Below are positions 32,081 through 40,840 of a stretch of DNA of 64,000 bases, piece by piece (the first letter of the stretch is position 1; every line of letters starts with the position of its first letter). The position numbers and the translations under genes are program-made. The DNA comes from Actinomycetota bacterium (GTDB lineage: Bacteria; Actinomycetota; Actinomycetes; Nanopelagicales; Nanopelagicaceae). The stretch is taken from the NCBI GenBank assembly GCA_015660815.1, contig JACSDF010000002.1, forward strand, positions 1 to 64,000, read 5' to 3'. The notes beneath the pieces were generated by a model that did not search any database, was not told the DNA's origin, and saw nothing but the letters and a program-made list of their open reading frames with translations.

Positions 32081-33096
32081 GTTTAAAACTTCCAGCGGTC
32101 GGCAACAGTCAAATTCTCTCAGTAGGTTCGTACCGCCCTAAACGCCTTGTTCCCAATAGTGAAATCGTGGATCGCATAGATTCCAGCGATGAGTGGATTC
32201 AGCAGCGCACTGGAATTCAAAGCCGTCGCTTTGCAGGCCCTGATGAAACAATCATTACAATGGCACAAGCTGCATGCGAGAGTGCTCTAAAGCGCGCGAA
32301 TTTAACAATTGCAGAAATTGATACGTTAATTTTAGCCACAATTACATATCCATTCCAAGCACCTAGTGCGGCGACGGATTTGATTAATGTTTTAGGTAAT
32401 CCAAAAGCTGCAGCTTTTGATATCAGTGCTGCTTGTGCCGGTTTCTGCTACGGCGTTGCAATGGCAAGTGACCTTGTTCGTACAGGAAGTGCAAAAAATG
32501 TTTTAGTTGTCGGAGTTGAAAAGATCTCCGATTTTACCGATCCAGATGATAGAGCAACGGCATTTATATTTGGAGATGGCGCTGGTGCAGTAATTATTGG
32601 GCGCAGTGATGAGGCGCGTATCGGTCCAGTAGTGTGGGGCTCAGATGCCGATTCGCGCGATGCAATTTTGCTGAACCCGGCTTATACAGAGTTTAGAAAT
32701 TCACCCGATAAAGGAGTTTCGGAAATTGGTTGGCCAAATATTTCGCAGCAAGGCCAAGCGGTATATCGATGGGCGGTATTTACTGTTAGTAAAGTTGGAA
32801 TTAAAGCATTGGAAGCCGCTGGTGTGCGTCCTGATGAACTTGGCGCGTTCATTCCACATCAGGCAAATATGCGCATCATCGAATCCATGGCTAAGGAGAT
32901 AAAGATTCCGGCTAACGTTGTCATCGCAGATGATATTCGGGTAAATGGAAATACTTCTGCGGCCTCGATTCCCCTTGCTATGGATGTACTACTTGAAAAA
33001 CATCCGCACCTTCACGGCACTCTGGCGCTACTTATCGGCTATGGCGCAGGCCTAGTATTTGCCGCTCAAGTAGTGCAATTGCCTCCAAAACCTTGA
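32077..33096 (+). CDS. fabH: Beta-ketoacyl-ACP synthase III
   Basis: FabH starts fatty-acid chains by condensing an acyl-CoA primer with malonyl-ACP. The Cys-His-Asn triad is C120 (SAACAGFCYG), the histidine in IPHQANMRI and the asparagine in NGNTSAAS. The 339-residue length is normal. It overlaps fabD by 4 nt. About 110 nt separate it from acpP, leaving room for a second promoter for the abundant ACP. Confidence 0.96.
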   Translation: MSLKLPAVGNSQILSVGSYRPKRLVPNSEIVDRIDSSDEWIQQRTGIQSRRFAGPDETIITMAQAACESALKRANLTIAEIDTLILATITYPFQAPSAATDLINVLGNPKAAAFDISAACAGFCYGVAMASDLVRTGSAKNVLVVGVEKISDFTDPDDRATAFIFGDGAGAVIIGRSDEARIGPVVWGSDADSRDAILLNPAYTEFRNSPDKGVSEIGWPNISQQGQAVYRWAVFTVSKVGIKALEAAGVRPDELGAFIPHQANMRIIESMAKEIKIPANVVIADDIRVNGNTSAASIPLAMDVLLEKHPHLHGTLALLIGYGAGLVFAAQVVQLPPKP

Positions 33097-33205
33097 GATT
33101 TCCGCCACTCAAGGGCGCTGGTACTCGTAAGTATCGAATTTTTCATAGACAATAACGACCTATTAGTATCATTAATTAAACCAGCTAACGGATGGAAGAA
33201 ATAAA

Positions 33206-33454
33206 ATGGCACTTGCACAAGCAGATGTACTAGCAGGACTAAAAGAGATCGTTGAAGAAGTAGCTGGCATTCCTGCCGCATCAATTGAATTGGACAAGAA
33301 CTTCACTGATGATTTAGAAGTTGACTCACTAAGTATGGTTGAAGTTGTCGTTGCCGCAGAAGAGCGCTTCGGAGTGAAAATTCCAGATGAGGCTGTAACA
33401 GATCTCGTCACAGTTGGCGATGCCGTTAACTTCATTGTCAACGCAGCTAAGTAG
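33206..33454 (+). CDS. acpP: Acyl carrier protein
   Basis: An 82-residue acidic carrier. The phosphopantetheine attachment serine is S41 in the motif EVDSLSMVEVV. It lies between fabH and fabF in the fatty-acid cluster, with a moderate GGA-rich ribosome-binding region. The N-terminus MALAQADVLAGLKEIVEEVA is typical of actinobacterial ACPs (AcpM-like) but lacks the long mycobacterial C-terminal tail. Confidence 0.96.
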   Translation: MALAQADVLAGLKEIVEEVAGIPAASIELDKNFTDDLEVDSLSMVEVVVAAEERFGVKIPDEAVTDLVTVGDAVNFIVNAAK

Positions 33455-33472
33455 CAAGTAGAAAACTTTCCT

Positions 33473-34708
33473 ATGTCTGCACGTCGGGTTGTCGTCACTG
33501 GACTCGGTGCGACTACGCCTCTAGGCGGTGATGTAGCAACGACTTGGTCGGCGCTCTTAGCGGGCACAAGTGGTGTTCGATTGCTAAGTGAAGAGTGGGC
33601 ACAAACTATTCCTGTTCGCTTTGCCGCTCGCGTTGCCGTCGAACCAAGTGAGCAGATGGAGCGCGTTGAAATGCGCCGCTTGGATAGATCCGAGCAGTTT
33701 GCCGTTATTGCATCTCGAGAGGCATGGAAAGATGCTGGCTCTCCTGAGATGGATAAAGAGCGTTTAGGTGTTGTTATTGCATCGGGAATTGGTGGTGTAA
33801 CAACAATGCTCGATCAATATGACATCTTGCGCGAAAAGGGTGCACGACTTGTTAGTCCACATACCGTTCCGATGTTAATGCCAAACGGACCAGCAGCAAA
33901 TGTCGGTCTTGAACTACAAGCAAAGGCTGGCGTTCATACACCGGTGAGTGCATGTGCATCCGGGGCTGAAGCAATTGGTTATGCGTTAGAGATGATTCGA
34001 AATAATCGCGCCGATGTAGTTGTTAGCGGCGGCGTTGAAGCTGCGATTCACGTAATGCCGATGTCAGGCTTTGCCGCGATGAAAGCGCTTTCGACACGAA
34101 ATGATGATCCTGCACGTGCTTCAAGACCTTATGATTTAAATCGAGATGGCTTTGTTTTAGGCGAAGGTGGCGGAGTTCTAGTTCTTGAAGAGTACGAACA
34201 TGCACGCGCCCGCGGTGCGAAAATTTACTGTGAATTAGTAGGTCAAGGTTTAACTTCAGATGGATATCACATTGCAGCACCTGATCCAGATGGTGCTGGC
34301 GTTCAACGTGCAATCAAATTTGCGTTGCGTGATGCCGGGCTTTCCACCAAAGATATTGTGCACTTAAATGCACATGCAACTTCGACCCCAGCAGGAGATG
34401 TTGCCGAGGCCAACGCTCTTCGCGCAGCCCTTGGCGATGATGCCGATCACGTTGCGGTATCTGCTACAAAATCGATGACGGGGCATCTACTCGGTGGCGC
34501 AGGCGCAATTGAATCTGTCTTTATTGTTAAAAGTTTGCAGGATCGATTGGCTCCCCCATCTATTAACATCGATGATTTAGATCCAGCGGTCACTATTGAT
34601 GTCGTGCGCGATAAGCCTCGCGCATTGCCAGCCGGTGATATAGCCGCACTCAACGATTCATTTGGTTTCGGTGGACATAACGTTGTATTGGTATTTAAGA
34701 GCATATAG
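33473..34708 (+). CDS. fabF: Beta-ketoacyl-ACP synthase II (KasA/FabF type)
   Basis: FabF elongates acyl-ACP with malonyl-ACP. The 411-residue thiolase-fold enzyme has active-site C161 (TPVSACASGAEA), the two histidine motifs LNAHATSTPAGD and KSMTGHLLGGAGA, and the C-terminal NDSFGFGGHN. It starts 18 nt after acpP and is immediately followed by the carboxyltransferase (stop and start adjacent), matching the kasA-accD6-type organisation. Confidence 0.97.
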   Translation: MSARRVVVTGLGATTPLGGDVATTWSALLAGTSGVRLLSEEWAQTIPVRFAARVAVEPSEQMERVEMRRLDRSEQFAVIASREAWKDAGSPEMDKERLGVVIASGIGGVTTMLDQYDILREKGARLVSPHTVPMLMPNGPAANVGLELQAKAGVHTPVSACASGAEAIGYALEMIRNNRADVVVSGGVEAAIHVMPMSGFAAMKALSTRNDDPARASRPYDLNRDGFVLGEGGGVLVLEEYEHARARGAKIYCELVGQGLTSDGYHIAAPDPDGAGVQRAIKFALRDAGLSTKDIVHLNAHATSTPAGDVAEANALRAALGDDADHVAVSATKSMTGHLLGGAGAIESVFIVKSLQDRLAPPSINIDDLDPAVTIDVVRDKPRALPAGDIAALNDSFGFGGHNVVLVFKSI

Positions 34709-36100
34709 ATGTCAACTTCGGCAGTTGATCCTCGAGATCCAGAGCTACGTATTGCCCGTTTAGTCGATGATGGGAAATTTGAATTTCTAATTCCACGTAC
34801 AGCATGTGGAATGATTGCAGTAACTTCATTCATTAAAGGAAATAAAGTTGTAATTTTCGCATCCGATGCCACAATTAAAAGTGGAGCTCTCGGTGTTGAT
34901 GGTTCAAAAGTTATTGTCACTGCATACAAGGCTGCAATGGGCGCTCAAGTTCCGGTCATTGGCATTTGGCACTCCGGTGGAGCACGTCTAAGCGATGGAG
35001 TTGCATCTCTGGATGCATTCGGTGAAGTATTTCAATCGATGATTTCTGCAAGTGGTCGAATTCCCCAACTATCACTAGTGCTTGGACCAACTGCTGGTGG
35101 CGGCGCATATGGGCCAGCTCTTACTGACGTCGTAGTCCTTGCACCAGAGGGTCGCATATTTGTAACCGGTCCCGATGTAGTAAAAAGCGTTACAGGTGAA
35201 GATATCGAAATGGCATTGCTCGGTGGACCTGAAGCCCATAAGAAAAATAGCGGTCTTGCCCACATCATTGCAGGCAGTGAAGAAGAAGCATTTGAAGATA
35301 TTCGCGATTTAACTGCACTCTTTGCTAATCAAGGCTTTATGCGGCCAGATGTAGAAGATACTGATCTATCTGTATTTGTTCCAGATTCAAAGATTCGAAC
35401 TTACGAAGTTCGACCTTTAATTAATGAGATTTTGGATTCCAACGCCGAACAAATAGAACTTCTTTCGATGTGGGCGCCGAATATGACGACAATAATTGGT
35501 CGATTAGGCGGAGCAACAGTAGGTGTACTTGCAAATAACCCAGCCCACATTGGCGGAGTTTTAGATGCTGCCGCAGGTGAAAAAGCGGCGCGCTTTGTCC
35601 GCACATGTGATGCATTTGGAATTCCATTAATCGTGATCGCAGATGTTCAAGGATTTTTACCAGGGGCTGGCCAAGAGTGGGAAGGCGCGGTCCGTCGTGG
35701 TGCAAAGTTGTTGCATGCATTTGGCGAATCCGTAGTGCCACGGGTTACTTTGATTACGCGTCGAGCATACGGCGGTGCCTACGTCGCAATGAACTCAAAG
35801 GCCCTTGGTGCAACACGAGTCTTTGCCTGGCCGAGAGCTGAAGTTTCGGTCATGGGCGCAGTTGCAGCAGTTCGCGTGCTGCATCGGCGAATTTTGGCCG
35901 ACCTACCGGCAGAACAACGTGAATCCATGGAGTTAGAGCTAGCCGCTGAACATGAAAAAGTTTCAGGTGGCGTGATCCGCGCAATTGAAATCGGTGCTGT
36001 TGACGAGATGGTCGAACCGCATTTAACCAGAAGCGCACTTGCACGGACCATCGCCGATGCACCTCATCGCCGTGGAAGCCACGGAAATATTCCGCTTTAG
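34709..36100 (+). CDS. accD: Acyl-CoA carboxylase carboxyltransferase (beta) subunit, AccD6-like
   Basis: This subunit transfers CO2 from biotin to acetyl/propionyl-CoA to make malonyl-CoA for the adjacent FAS genes. The 463-residue protein has two crotonase-like halves: WHSGGARLSDGVASLDAF and GPTAGGGAYGPALTD in the N-half, VIADVQGFLPGAGQEWEGAVRRGAK and TRRAYGGAYVAMNS in the C-half. There is no zinc-finger as in E. coli AccD. The biotin-carrier alpha subunit is not in the window. The 3' end overlaps the convergent SIMPL gene by 4 nt. Confidence 0.92.
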   Translation: MSTSAVDPRDPELRIARLVDDGKFEFLIPRTACGMIAVTSFIKGNKVVIFASDATIKSGALGVDGSKVIVTAYKAAMGAQVPVIGIWHSGGARLSDGVASLDAFGEVFQSMISASGRIPQLSLVLGPTAGGGAYGPALTDVVVLAPEGRIFVTGPDVVKSVTGEDIEMALLGGPEAHKKNSGLAHIIAGSEEEAFEDIRDLTALFANQGFMRPDVEDTDLSVFVPDSKIRTYEVRPLINEILDSNAEQIELLSMWAPNMTTIIGRLGGATVGVLANNPAHIGGVLDAAAGEKAARFVRTCDAFGIPLIVIADVQGFLPGAGQEWEGAVRRGAKLLHAFGESVVPRVTLITRRAYGGAYVAMNSKALGATRVFAWPRAEVSVMGAVAAVRVLHRRILADLPAEQRESMELELAAEHEKVSGGVIRAIEIGAVDEMVEPHLTRSALARTIADAPHRRGSHGNIPL

Positions 36101-36858
36101 TTAGTTTTAAAAGTTACCGAAACCGTTGCAGTAACTGTTTTCTCAATAGTGCTCGTATCGTATGCACCGTAATCGGCAGTCATCGTTGAATCAGGTGTTG
36201 TGATTTGGATTGGTCCGGCCTTTACATTGACCAGTGAGCCAAGATCACTGCCTACCGCCTCTGTTAATGCTTGCGCACGAACTTTGGCATCTTTCATTGC
36301 ATCGCTCATCAATGCTGGACGAAGCTCTGGCAAGTTAGAAATGTAGTACTGGGGACCGTAGTTATTGACGTTGATGCCCGTTTCAAGGAGTGCACCGATT
36401 CCCTGACTTAGCTTTGATACTAATGAAACATCTTTAGTACGAACCGTCACGTCGCGATTTGCGCGATATGAAAGTATCCGGCCCGTTGAATTTCCATTGA
36501 CGTACTCTTCATTGGCATACGTTGATACCGCACCAAGAGTTAGTGCATCGGCAGGAATCCCGCCTTGAGTTAAATACTTAGATAGTGCCGCAACATCGGC
36601 ATCGACTTTTTTAACGGCAGTACTGACGGAAGGTGATGACAAACTTACTGAAAGCGTCCAAACCGCATTATCTGCAGTGGCGCTAGTTTTTGCCGAGCCC
36701 GTAACGGTAATTCCATCACTGCTACGTGATGCAAAACCGGAGCCAACTTTAGTTAATCCAACACCGAGAGCTAAAGCAACGATTACTGCTGAAATAATTA
36801 TTGTTACGGCTTTGCGACGTTCAACGGTGATGATTGGTGATTCTTGTAGTTGGCTCAT
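36097..36858 (-). CDS. SIMPL (DUF541) domain protein, membrane-anchored
   Basis: A 253-residue protein with a short cytoplasmic N-terminus, one transmembrane helix (about residues 17-37) and an exported SIMPL domain. The domain begins ITVTGSAKTSATADNAVWTLSVSL and contains the YRANRDVTVRTKDV and MKDAKVRAQALTEAVG segments typical of the family. SIMPL proteins are envelope proteins linked to oxidative and surface stress; the molecular role is poorly known. It is downstream of DUF3145 on the same strand (about 18 nt). Confidence 0.85.
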   Translation of the reverse strand: MSQLQESPIITVERRKAVTIIISAVIVALALGVGLTKVGSGFASRSSDGITVTGSAKTSATADNAVWTLSVSLSSPSVSTAVKKVDADVAALSKYLTQGGIPADALTLGAVSTYANEEYVNGNSTGRILSYRANRDVTVRTKDVSLVSKLSQGIGALLETGINVNNYGPQYYISNLPELRPALMSDAMKDAKVRAQALTEAVGSDLGSLVNVKAGPIQITTPDSTMTADYGAYDTSTIEKTVTATVSVTFKTN

Positions 36859-36875
36859 ACTGCAATCATATTCGT

Positions 36876-37385
36876 TTAAATTGCGCGAAGGTGGGAAAGC
36901 TCCTGGTGATTGACCCCACGGAAACGTTCAAGTTCAATTTCCCAGTCAGTTCCAATAATTAAAGCTAACCCAACGCGTATCGACTCTTCATCAAAACTAT
37001 TTCCTAGAACTGAATTAATTTGATTTTCACTCATGACAACGGCACCAGTTAAATCGGTCAATGCTCGATGGATTCCAAGTTCTGGGGTAAATCGAAAGAG
37101 CTCTCCCCCGTCGTTAGTGTCCTCAATAACTTCAAAGTAGATGTAGTGCCAACTACGAAGCGCACTAGCAATCGCTGCAGCGACACCTTCACGATCTCGC
37201 CATGCAATCACCGATTTAAAAGTTCCGGCTTTGAGCATCTGCGGGGTCCAATGTGGCGCAAGGCTGCTACCGAGAAGCTCTGCGAGCGCCCAATCAATAT
37301 GGCTGCGCAGCGCCGAGGGTGCACTGTGAATGGTGAGTTGACCTCTGACGGCCAATGCCGTCGAGGTACGGGTTAATCGTTGCAT
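36876..37385 (-). CDS. DUF3145 family protein
   Basis: The protein reads MQRLTRTSTALAVRGQLTIH, followed by ALRSHIDWALAELLG and FRFTPELGIHRALTDLTGAVVMSE. I recognise this as the actinobacteria-restricted DUF3145 family (about 170 residues). I prefer ATG 37385 to the TTG one codon upstream. The family has no established function. Its conservation across Actinobacteria supports the taxonomic reading of the window. It is divergent from cspA across a gap of about 260 nt. Confidence 0.85.
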   Translation of the reverse strand: MQRLTRTSTALAVRGQLTIHSAPSALRSHIDWALAELLGSSLAPHWTPQMLKAGTFKSVIAWRDREGVAAAIASALRSWHYIYFEVIEDTNDGGELFRFTPELGIHRALTDLTGAVVMSENQINSVLGNSFDEESIRVGLALIIGTDWEIELERFRGVNHQELSHLRAI

Positions 37386-37646
37386 CAAAAACTCCTAGCA
37401 AGGACGCCGATTGCGACCTTCCCCGGCCGCCTTATGCTCCTGCTAGTACCTTAATTAGACACCCGTTGTGCTCAAACTGTCCACTCCCACTTTAGGTATC
37501 CGAGCCTATTGGCGCTAGAGTTGGCCCCAGTCCGACGCTTAATCAGTACCCGTTTCATGTAATACATATTCGGTATCGCTGGCGCAAGAGGAAGACCGTG
37601 GTCGAGGATCTCTCGAACACCCACATATCGAAGGAAAAGTAAAAAC
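37386..37646. promoter_or_regulatory. Divergent DUF3145/cspA intergenic region with long cspA leader
   Basis: About 260 nt without a supportable gene. It should contain promoters for both flanking genes. Cold-shock genes commonly have long structured 5' leaders that act as thermosensors, and the length fits. I found no clear -35/-10 pair and no recognisable riboswitch. A purine-rich AAGGAAAAG precedes the cspA ATG. Confidence 0.35.
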
Positions 37647-37850
37647 ATGGCAACAGGTACAGTTAAGTGGTTCAACTCTGAAAAGGGTTTCGGTTTCATT
37701 GCAGTTGATGGTGGCGGACAAGATGTATTCGTTCACTACTCAGCAATTCAAGGAAACGGTTACAAGTCTCTTGAAGAGGGTCAGGCAGTTTCATTTGAGG
37801 TCGTACAGGGTCCAAAGGGTCCTCAGGCTGATGCAGTAAACCCTGCCTAA
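37647..37850 (+). CDS. cspA: Cold-shock protein (CspA family)
   Basis: A 67-residue single cold-shock domain that binds single-stranded nucleic acids and melts RNA structure. RNP1 is [10 protein letters not shown] and RNP2 is DVFVHYSAI; both are intact. Start ATG 37647 follows AAGGAAAAGT. A strong hairpin terminator follows within 20 nt, so the gene is monocistronic. Confidence 0.97.
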   Translation: MATGTVKWFNSEKGFGFIAVDGGGQDVFVHYSAIQGNGYKSLEEGQAVSFEVVQGPKGPQADAVNPA

Positions 37851-37866
37851 TTAACACCGCTTTATA

Positions 37867-37903
37867 AATAACCCTCACTGGGAACAGTGAGGGTTATTTT
37901 TTT
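37867..37903 (+). terminator. Strong rho-independent terminator after cspA, probably bidirectional
   Basis: A 14-bp stem (AATAACCCTCACTG / CAGTGAGGGTTATT) with a GGAA loop is followed by a T run on the plus strand. On the minus strand the same hairpin is followed by TTTATAAA, so it may also end the M23 gene cluster whose last stop codon lies at 37904. Confidence 0.92.
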
Positions 37904-38491
37904 CTACTTCGGAACCGGTGGGATCTCACCAACTTTTAACTTTCTAGCTGCAACTTCTTTTACGGGCGATAAATCTCTGCCTATTTTCCACGCATCTAAA
38001 TATTTCCAAGGCAATACCTCACCACGACGGACCCACCATGTATCGGCCGGAGTCGGCCATGAGATTCCAAAGTGTAAATGCGGTGCAGTTCCGCGAGCGC
38101 TACCAGTCGCGCCGATACTCCCCAGCAAACGCCCAGCAGCAACCACTACTCCTGGCTCAATGCTGCGATGTATAGAACGCAAATGAGATCCGTAGTATCG
38201 AACGCCATCATCACCAATGATAGAAACATATAGTCCGCCGCGATCTATTCCTAGATTCGATTTCCCACTCCAACGATCGACTCGATTGACTTCATCAATA
38301 ACACCGTTAATCGGTGAGACAAACTTACAACCTGCCTTTGCCAATATATCTGTGGCGGCATAATCATGGTGGGCGCGGGCATAGTTAACTTCGCATCCAG
38401 CTACTGGGAAAATATAGATTGGTGCTGCAAAAGCCGAGGTAAAGCTCGTCGAAGTTAGAATCAGTATTAACGAGAGTGTCAATTTCCTCAT
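37904..38491 (-). CDS. Secreted M23 (LytM-like) metallopeptidase, short form
   Basis: A 195-residue exported peptidase with a signal peptide (MRKLTLSLILILTSTSFTSAFA). The M23 domain carries the zinc motif region HHDYAATDI and the HLHFG motif in APHLHFGISWP. Such enzymes cut peptidoglycan cross-links. It is closely related to the M23 half of the neighbouring 38535-39725 gene (shared DILAKAGCKFV, GVIDEVNR, GGLYVSIIGDDGVRY), so the two arose by duplication. It is the last gene of the sipW cluster and ends at the cspA terminator. Confidence 0.9.
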   Translation of the reverse strand: MRKLTLSLILILTSTSFTSAFAAPIYIFPVAGCEVNYARAHHDYAATDILAKAGCKFVSPINGVIDEVNRVDRWSGKSNLGIDRGGLYVSIIGDDGVRYYGSHLRSIHRSIEPGVVVAAGRLLGSIGATGSARGTAPHLHFGISWPTPADTWWVRRGEVLPWKYLDAWKIGRDLSPVKEVAARKLKVGEIPPVPK

Positions 38492-38534
38492 TGAGCGAGA
38501 ATAACTTTAAAATCGCTTTAAAGCTTTGATTTAC

Positions 38535-39725
38535 TTACTTTTTAGTTTTAGAGTCGTTCTCTGCTTCAGTGCTCCGAATCACAGCCACAGTCCAGACAAG
38601 TTTGACTGACTTACCTTGAATCGAAATCGGTGATAGCGCTGGAGGCAGATTGCTTCCTAAAAAATATCCATTTTCTGTTGTCTCAATCTTATCTGGCAGA
38701 CTAATGGTGTATTTAAGGTGATTTACTGAAGAAGCAGTCGTAATCATGTTGTTCATGCTTTGCGGGCTATCAATGAGTGCACGCAGATAAATCGAAAGAA
38801 CTCCAGGCCCTGTTCCAATAACGTTAGCAGGGGTACCCGTCGTACATGTTGTGGCTGTGGCCCATGTCGATGAACCACATGTTTGAACCCAAACTTTCAG
38901 CCCATTAGAAGCATCAACTAATATCCCATTAACCCCAAGTTCAGGAGTCGAAGATCCTGTTGCACTCACGTTGAGAGTTGGCGAACTCCAGCCAATATCA
39001 GCACCAGTTGTGTAATTCACAAATCTACTGATTGAGTCGGCGGGTCGTAATTTAGATAGATACGTTGCAAAGCCAACGCTCGTTTGTCCAGAAAAAAGCC
39101 CGTTGCTCAGCGTTAAACTCAAGGTCTCTGACTCTATTTTCTTTTTCTCTTTTTTTAGTTTCTTTTCCTTAACTTCCTTTACCGGCGACAAATCCATTCC
39201 AGTTCGCCAAGCCTCTAAATACTTCAAAGGCATTACTTCACCTTGACGCACCCACCAATTATCACTCGGCGTTGGCCAAGAGATTCCAAAGTGCAGGTGA
39301 GATGGTCCTCCTCGGGCATTGCCAGTAGACCCAATAACCCCCAATGTGCGTCCAGCTATGACTTTGACCCCCGATTTAATATCGGCGGGTATGGCGGCTA
39401 ATTGAGAACCCACGTAACGAACACCATCGTCACCGATGATGGAAACATAAAGACCACCTCGATCATTGCCCAAATTACTCTTTGCGCTCCAACTATCGAT
39501 TCGATTTACTTCATCTATTACACCATTGATCGGTGCTACAAATTTACAGCCAGCCTTTGCCAGTATGTCGGTGGCCTCAATATCGGAGTGGAAAGTGGAG
39601 AAAACAACTGCGCATCCCGTAACTGGAAAAATATATTTAGGTGCTGCCGTTGCAATTGAACTGCCCACGGTTGTAATTAATCCAATAACAACGATCGCAA
39701 GAGAGAGTCCTGCTCGAAAGCGCAT
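38535..39725 (-). CDS. Secreted M23 metallopeptidase fused to a TasA/camelysin-like C-terminal domain
   Basis: A 396-residue protein: signal peptide (about residues 1-27), M23 domain (FHSDIEATDI and PSHLHFGISWP intact), a lysine-rich linker (KEVKEKKLKKEKKK), then about 185 residues that match the mature part of the protein at 40841-41593. Shared pieces include SLTLSNG, YTTGADIGW, NGILVDASNGLKVWVQTCG, TTCTTGTPANVIGTG and SSVNHLKY. The paralogous stretches are also similar at the DNA level. The architecture would tether a peptidoglycan hydrolase to, or build it into, the surface structure made by the neighbouring TasA-like proteins. Confidence 0.85.
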   Translation of the reverse strand: MRFRAGLSLAIVVIGLITTVGSSIATAAPKYIFPVTGCAVVFSTFHSDIEATDILAKAGCKFVAPINGVIDEVNRIDSWSAKSNLGNDRGGLYVSIIGDDGVRYVGSQLAAIPADIKSGVKVIAGRTLGVIGSTGNARGGPSHLHFGISWPTPSDNWWVRQGEVMPLKYLEAWRTGMDLSPVKEVKEKKLKKEKKKIESETLSLTLSNGLFSGQTSVGFATYLSKLRPADSISRFVNYTTGADIGWSSPTLNVSATGSSTPELGVNGILVDASNGLKVWVQTCGSSTWATATTCTTGTPANVIGTGPGVLSIYLRALIDSPQSMNNMITTASSVNHLKYTISLPDKIETTENGYFLGSNLPPALSPISIQGKSVKLVWTVAVIRSTEAENDSKTKK

Positions 39726-39765
39726 AGTCTCGCCCTAACTTTTAGAGTGGTAAATGAAGGAATTA

Positions 39766-40821
39766 TTAAGAGTTGGAGGTTGTGGCTGGTGATAGATCCG
39801 AAGTCGAGACCGATACTGAAATATTTAACGTCGTAGACCCGCTTGCAGGAGTCAGATGGGTTTTAATCCGTACTGATTGACCTGGAGTAAGCGCCAAAGT
39901 CAATTGTTGTGCCCCGGAACTTGAGGTTGTTGTTAAAACCGTGACCGCCGTCGTTGAACATGCACCTGTGGATTCCGTCCACGTGCCACTGCAGGTTGAC
40001 CATGTGAGAGTGTTGCCGGCGCTTAATGCTGTACCTGTCTGCGTAATGCTCATGCTATTTATTGCTAAATCCCCCGTATTTTTCAGAGTGAAGAAACTAG
40101 AGGAGGTGCAGCCTGAAGGGCTAGTGAAGGCGATGATTTGATTACTATCAGTATTTGGACCGGTTGCGGTATCGAATCTATTTGAGGCAGTCAATGCAAC
40201 AATCGTGTTCGTACCTGAATTGAAGATATTGGCGCCTCGAAGAACCATACCTACCACCAAATCGGAAACTGATTCAACAGTTTCAATTTCTTTTCTATCG
40301 TTTACGCCACCAGTTACTGAATCTCGAACTTTATTAAGCCTTTTTGCAACCGTGAAAGTTAAGGTTGAACCACTTGCCGAAGTACTAGTTCCATTTGTCA
40401 ATTCAATTCGATTTCCAGATAAAAGAGTTTTGATTCGCTGCACCGAGGATAGAGGGTCTGTCCCTACTGGATACGAGTTTGCAATTCCAACTCCAGTTAC
40501 AAGATATCCGACTTGAAGACCAATGACATCATTGAGCGTGATGATTGTTCCACTCGTCCACGAACCGGATGTGGTCTTTGTAATGTCAGATCCTGAAGTA
40601 CATGTAGAACTTAAGTTCATCGCATATGCACTACCAGCCCGGTCGGCGGAAGTAACGGTTTGATCCACTCCAGCGACCGCACCCCATGTCCCGCTTGAAA
40701 TTCCTTGAGGGGTTACGTTACGAGTGATTGACTTTAATCCTGCATAAGCCAAATCGGCCTGAGAGGTCGTAAGCAACATCATTGATGTCACTACAACTAC
40801 CCAGACCGATCGGCGCTTCAT
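39766..40821 (-). CDS. Secreted TasA/SipW-dependent-like surface protein (351 aa)
   Basis: The N-terminus is a signal peptide (MKRRSVWVVVVTSMMLLTTS...AYA) followed by SITRNVTPQGISSGTWG, the 'xGxxSGTw' form seen just after the cleavage site in SipW-dependent matrix proteins. The rest is Ser/Thr/Gly-rich beta sequence. It includes FFTLKNTGDLAINSMSITQTG, a TasA-like 'tvkNtGdl' strand, and the ending LTPGQSVRIKTHLTPASGSTT, typical of camelysin/TasA folds. It lies between the shorter TasA-like gene and the M23 fusion. The family call is from pattern only; a large insert in the middle is unassigned. Confidence 0.7.
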   Translation of the reverse strand: MKRRSVWVVVVTSMMLLTTSQADLAYAGLKSITRNVTPQGISSGTWGAVAGVDQTVTSADRAGSAYAMNLSSTCTSGSDITKTTSGSWTSGTIITLNDVIGLQVGYLVTGVGIANSYPVGTDPLSSVQRIKTLLSGNRIELTNGTSTSASGSTLTFTVAKRLNKVRDSVTGGVNDRKEIETVESVSDLVVGMVLRGANIFNSGTNTIVALTASNRFDTATGPNTDSNQIIAFTSPSGCTSSSFFTLKNTGDLAINSMSITQTGTALSAGNTLTWSTCSGTWTESTGACSTTAVTVLTTTSSSGAQQLTLALTPGQSVRIKTHLTPASGSTTLNISVSVSTSDLSPATTSNS

Positions 40822-40840
40822 AATTTATATAGTGTCTAGA

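Noticed and set aside
37386..37646. Riboswitch before cspA or for the M23 genes (for example ydaO/c-di-AMP)
   Set aside because: No recognisable conserved riboswitch core. The M23 genes lie on the other strand and have only short gaps upstream.
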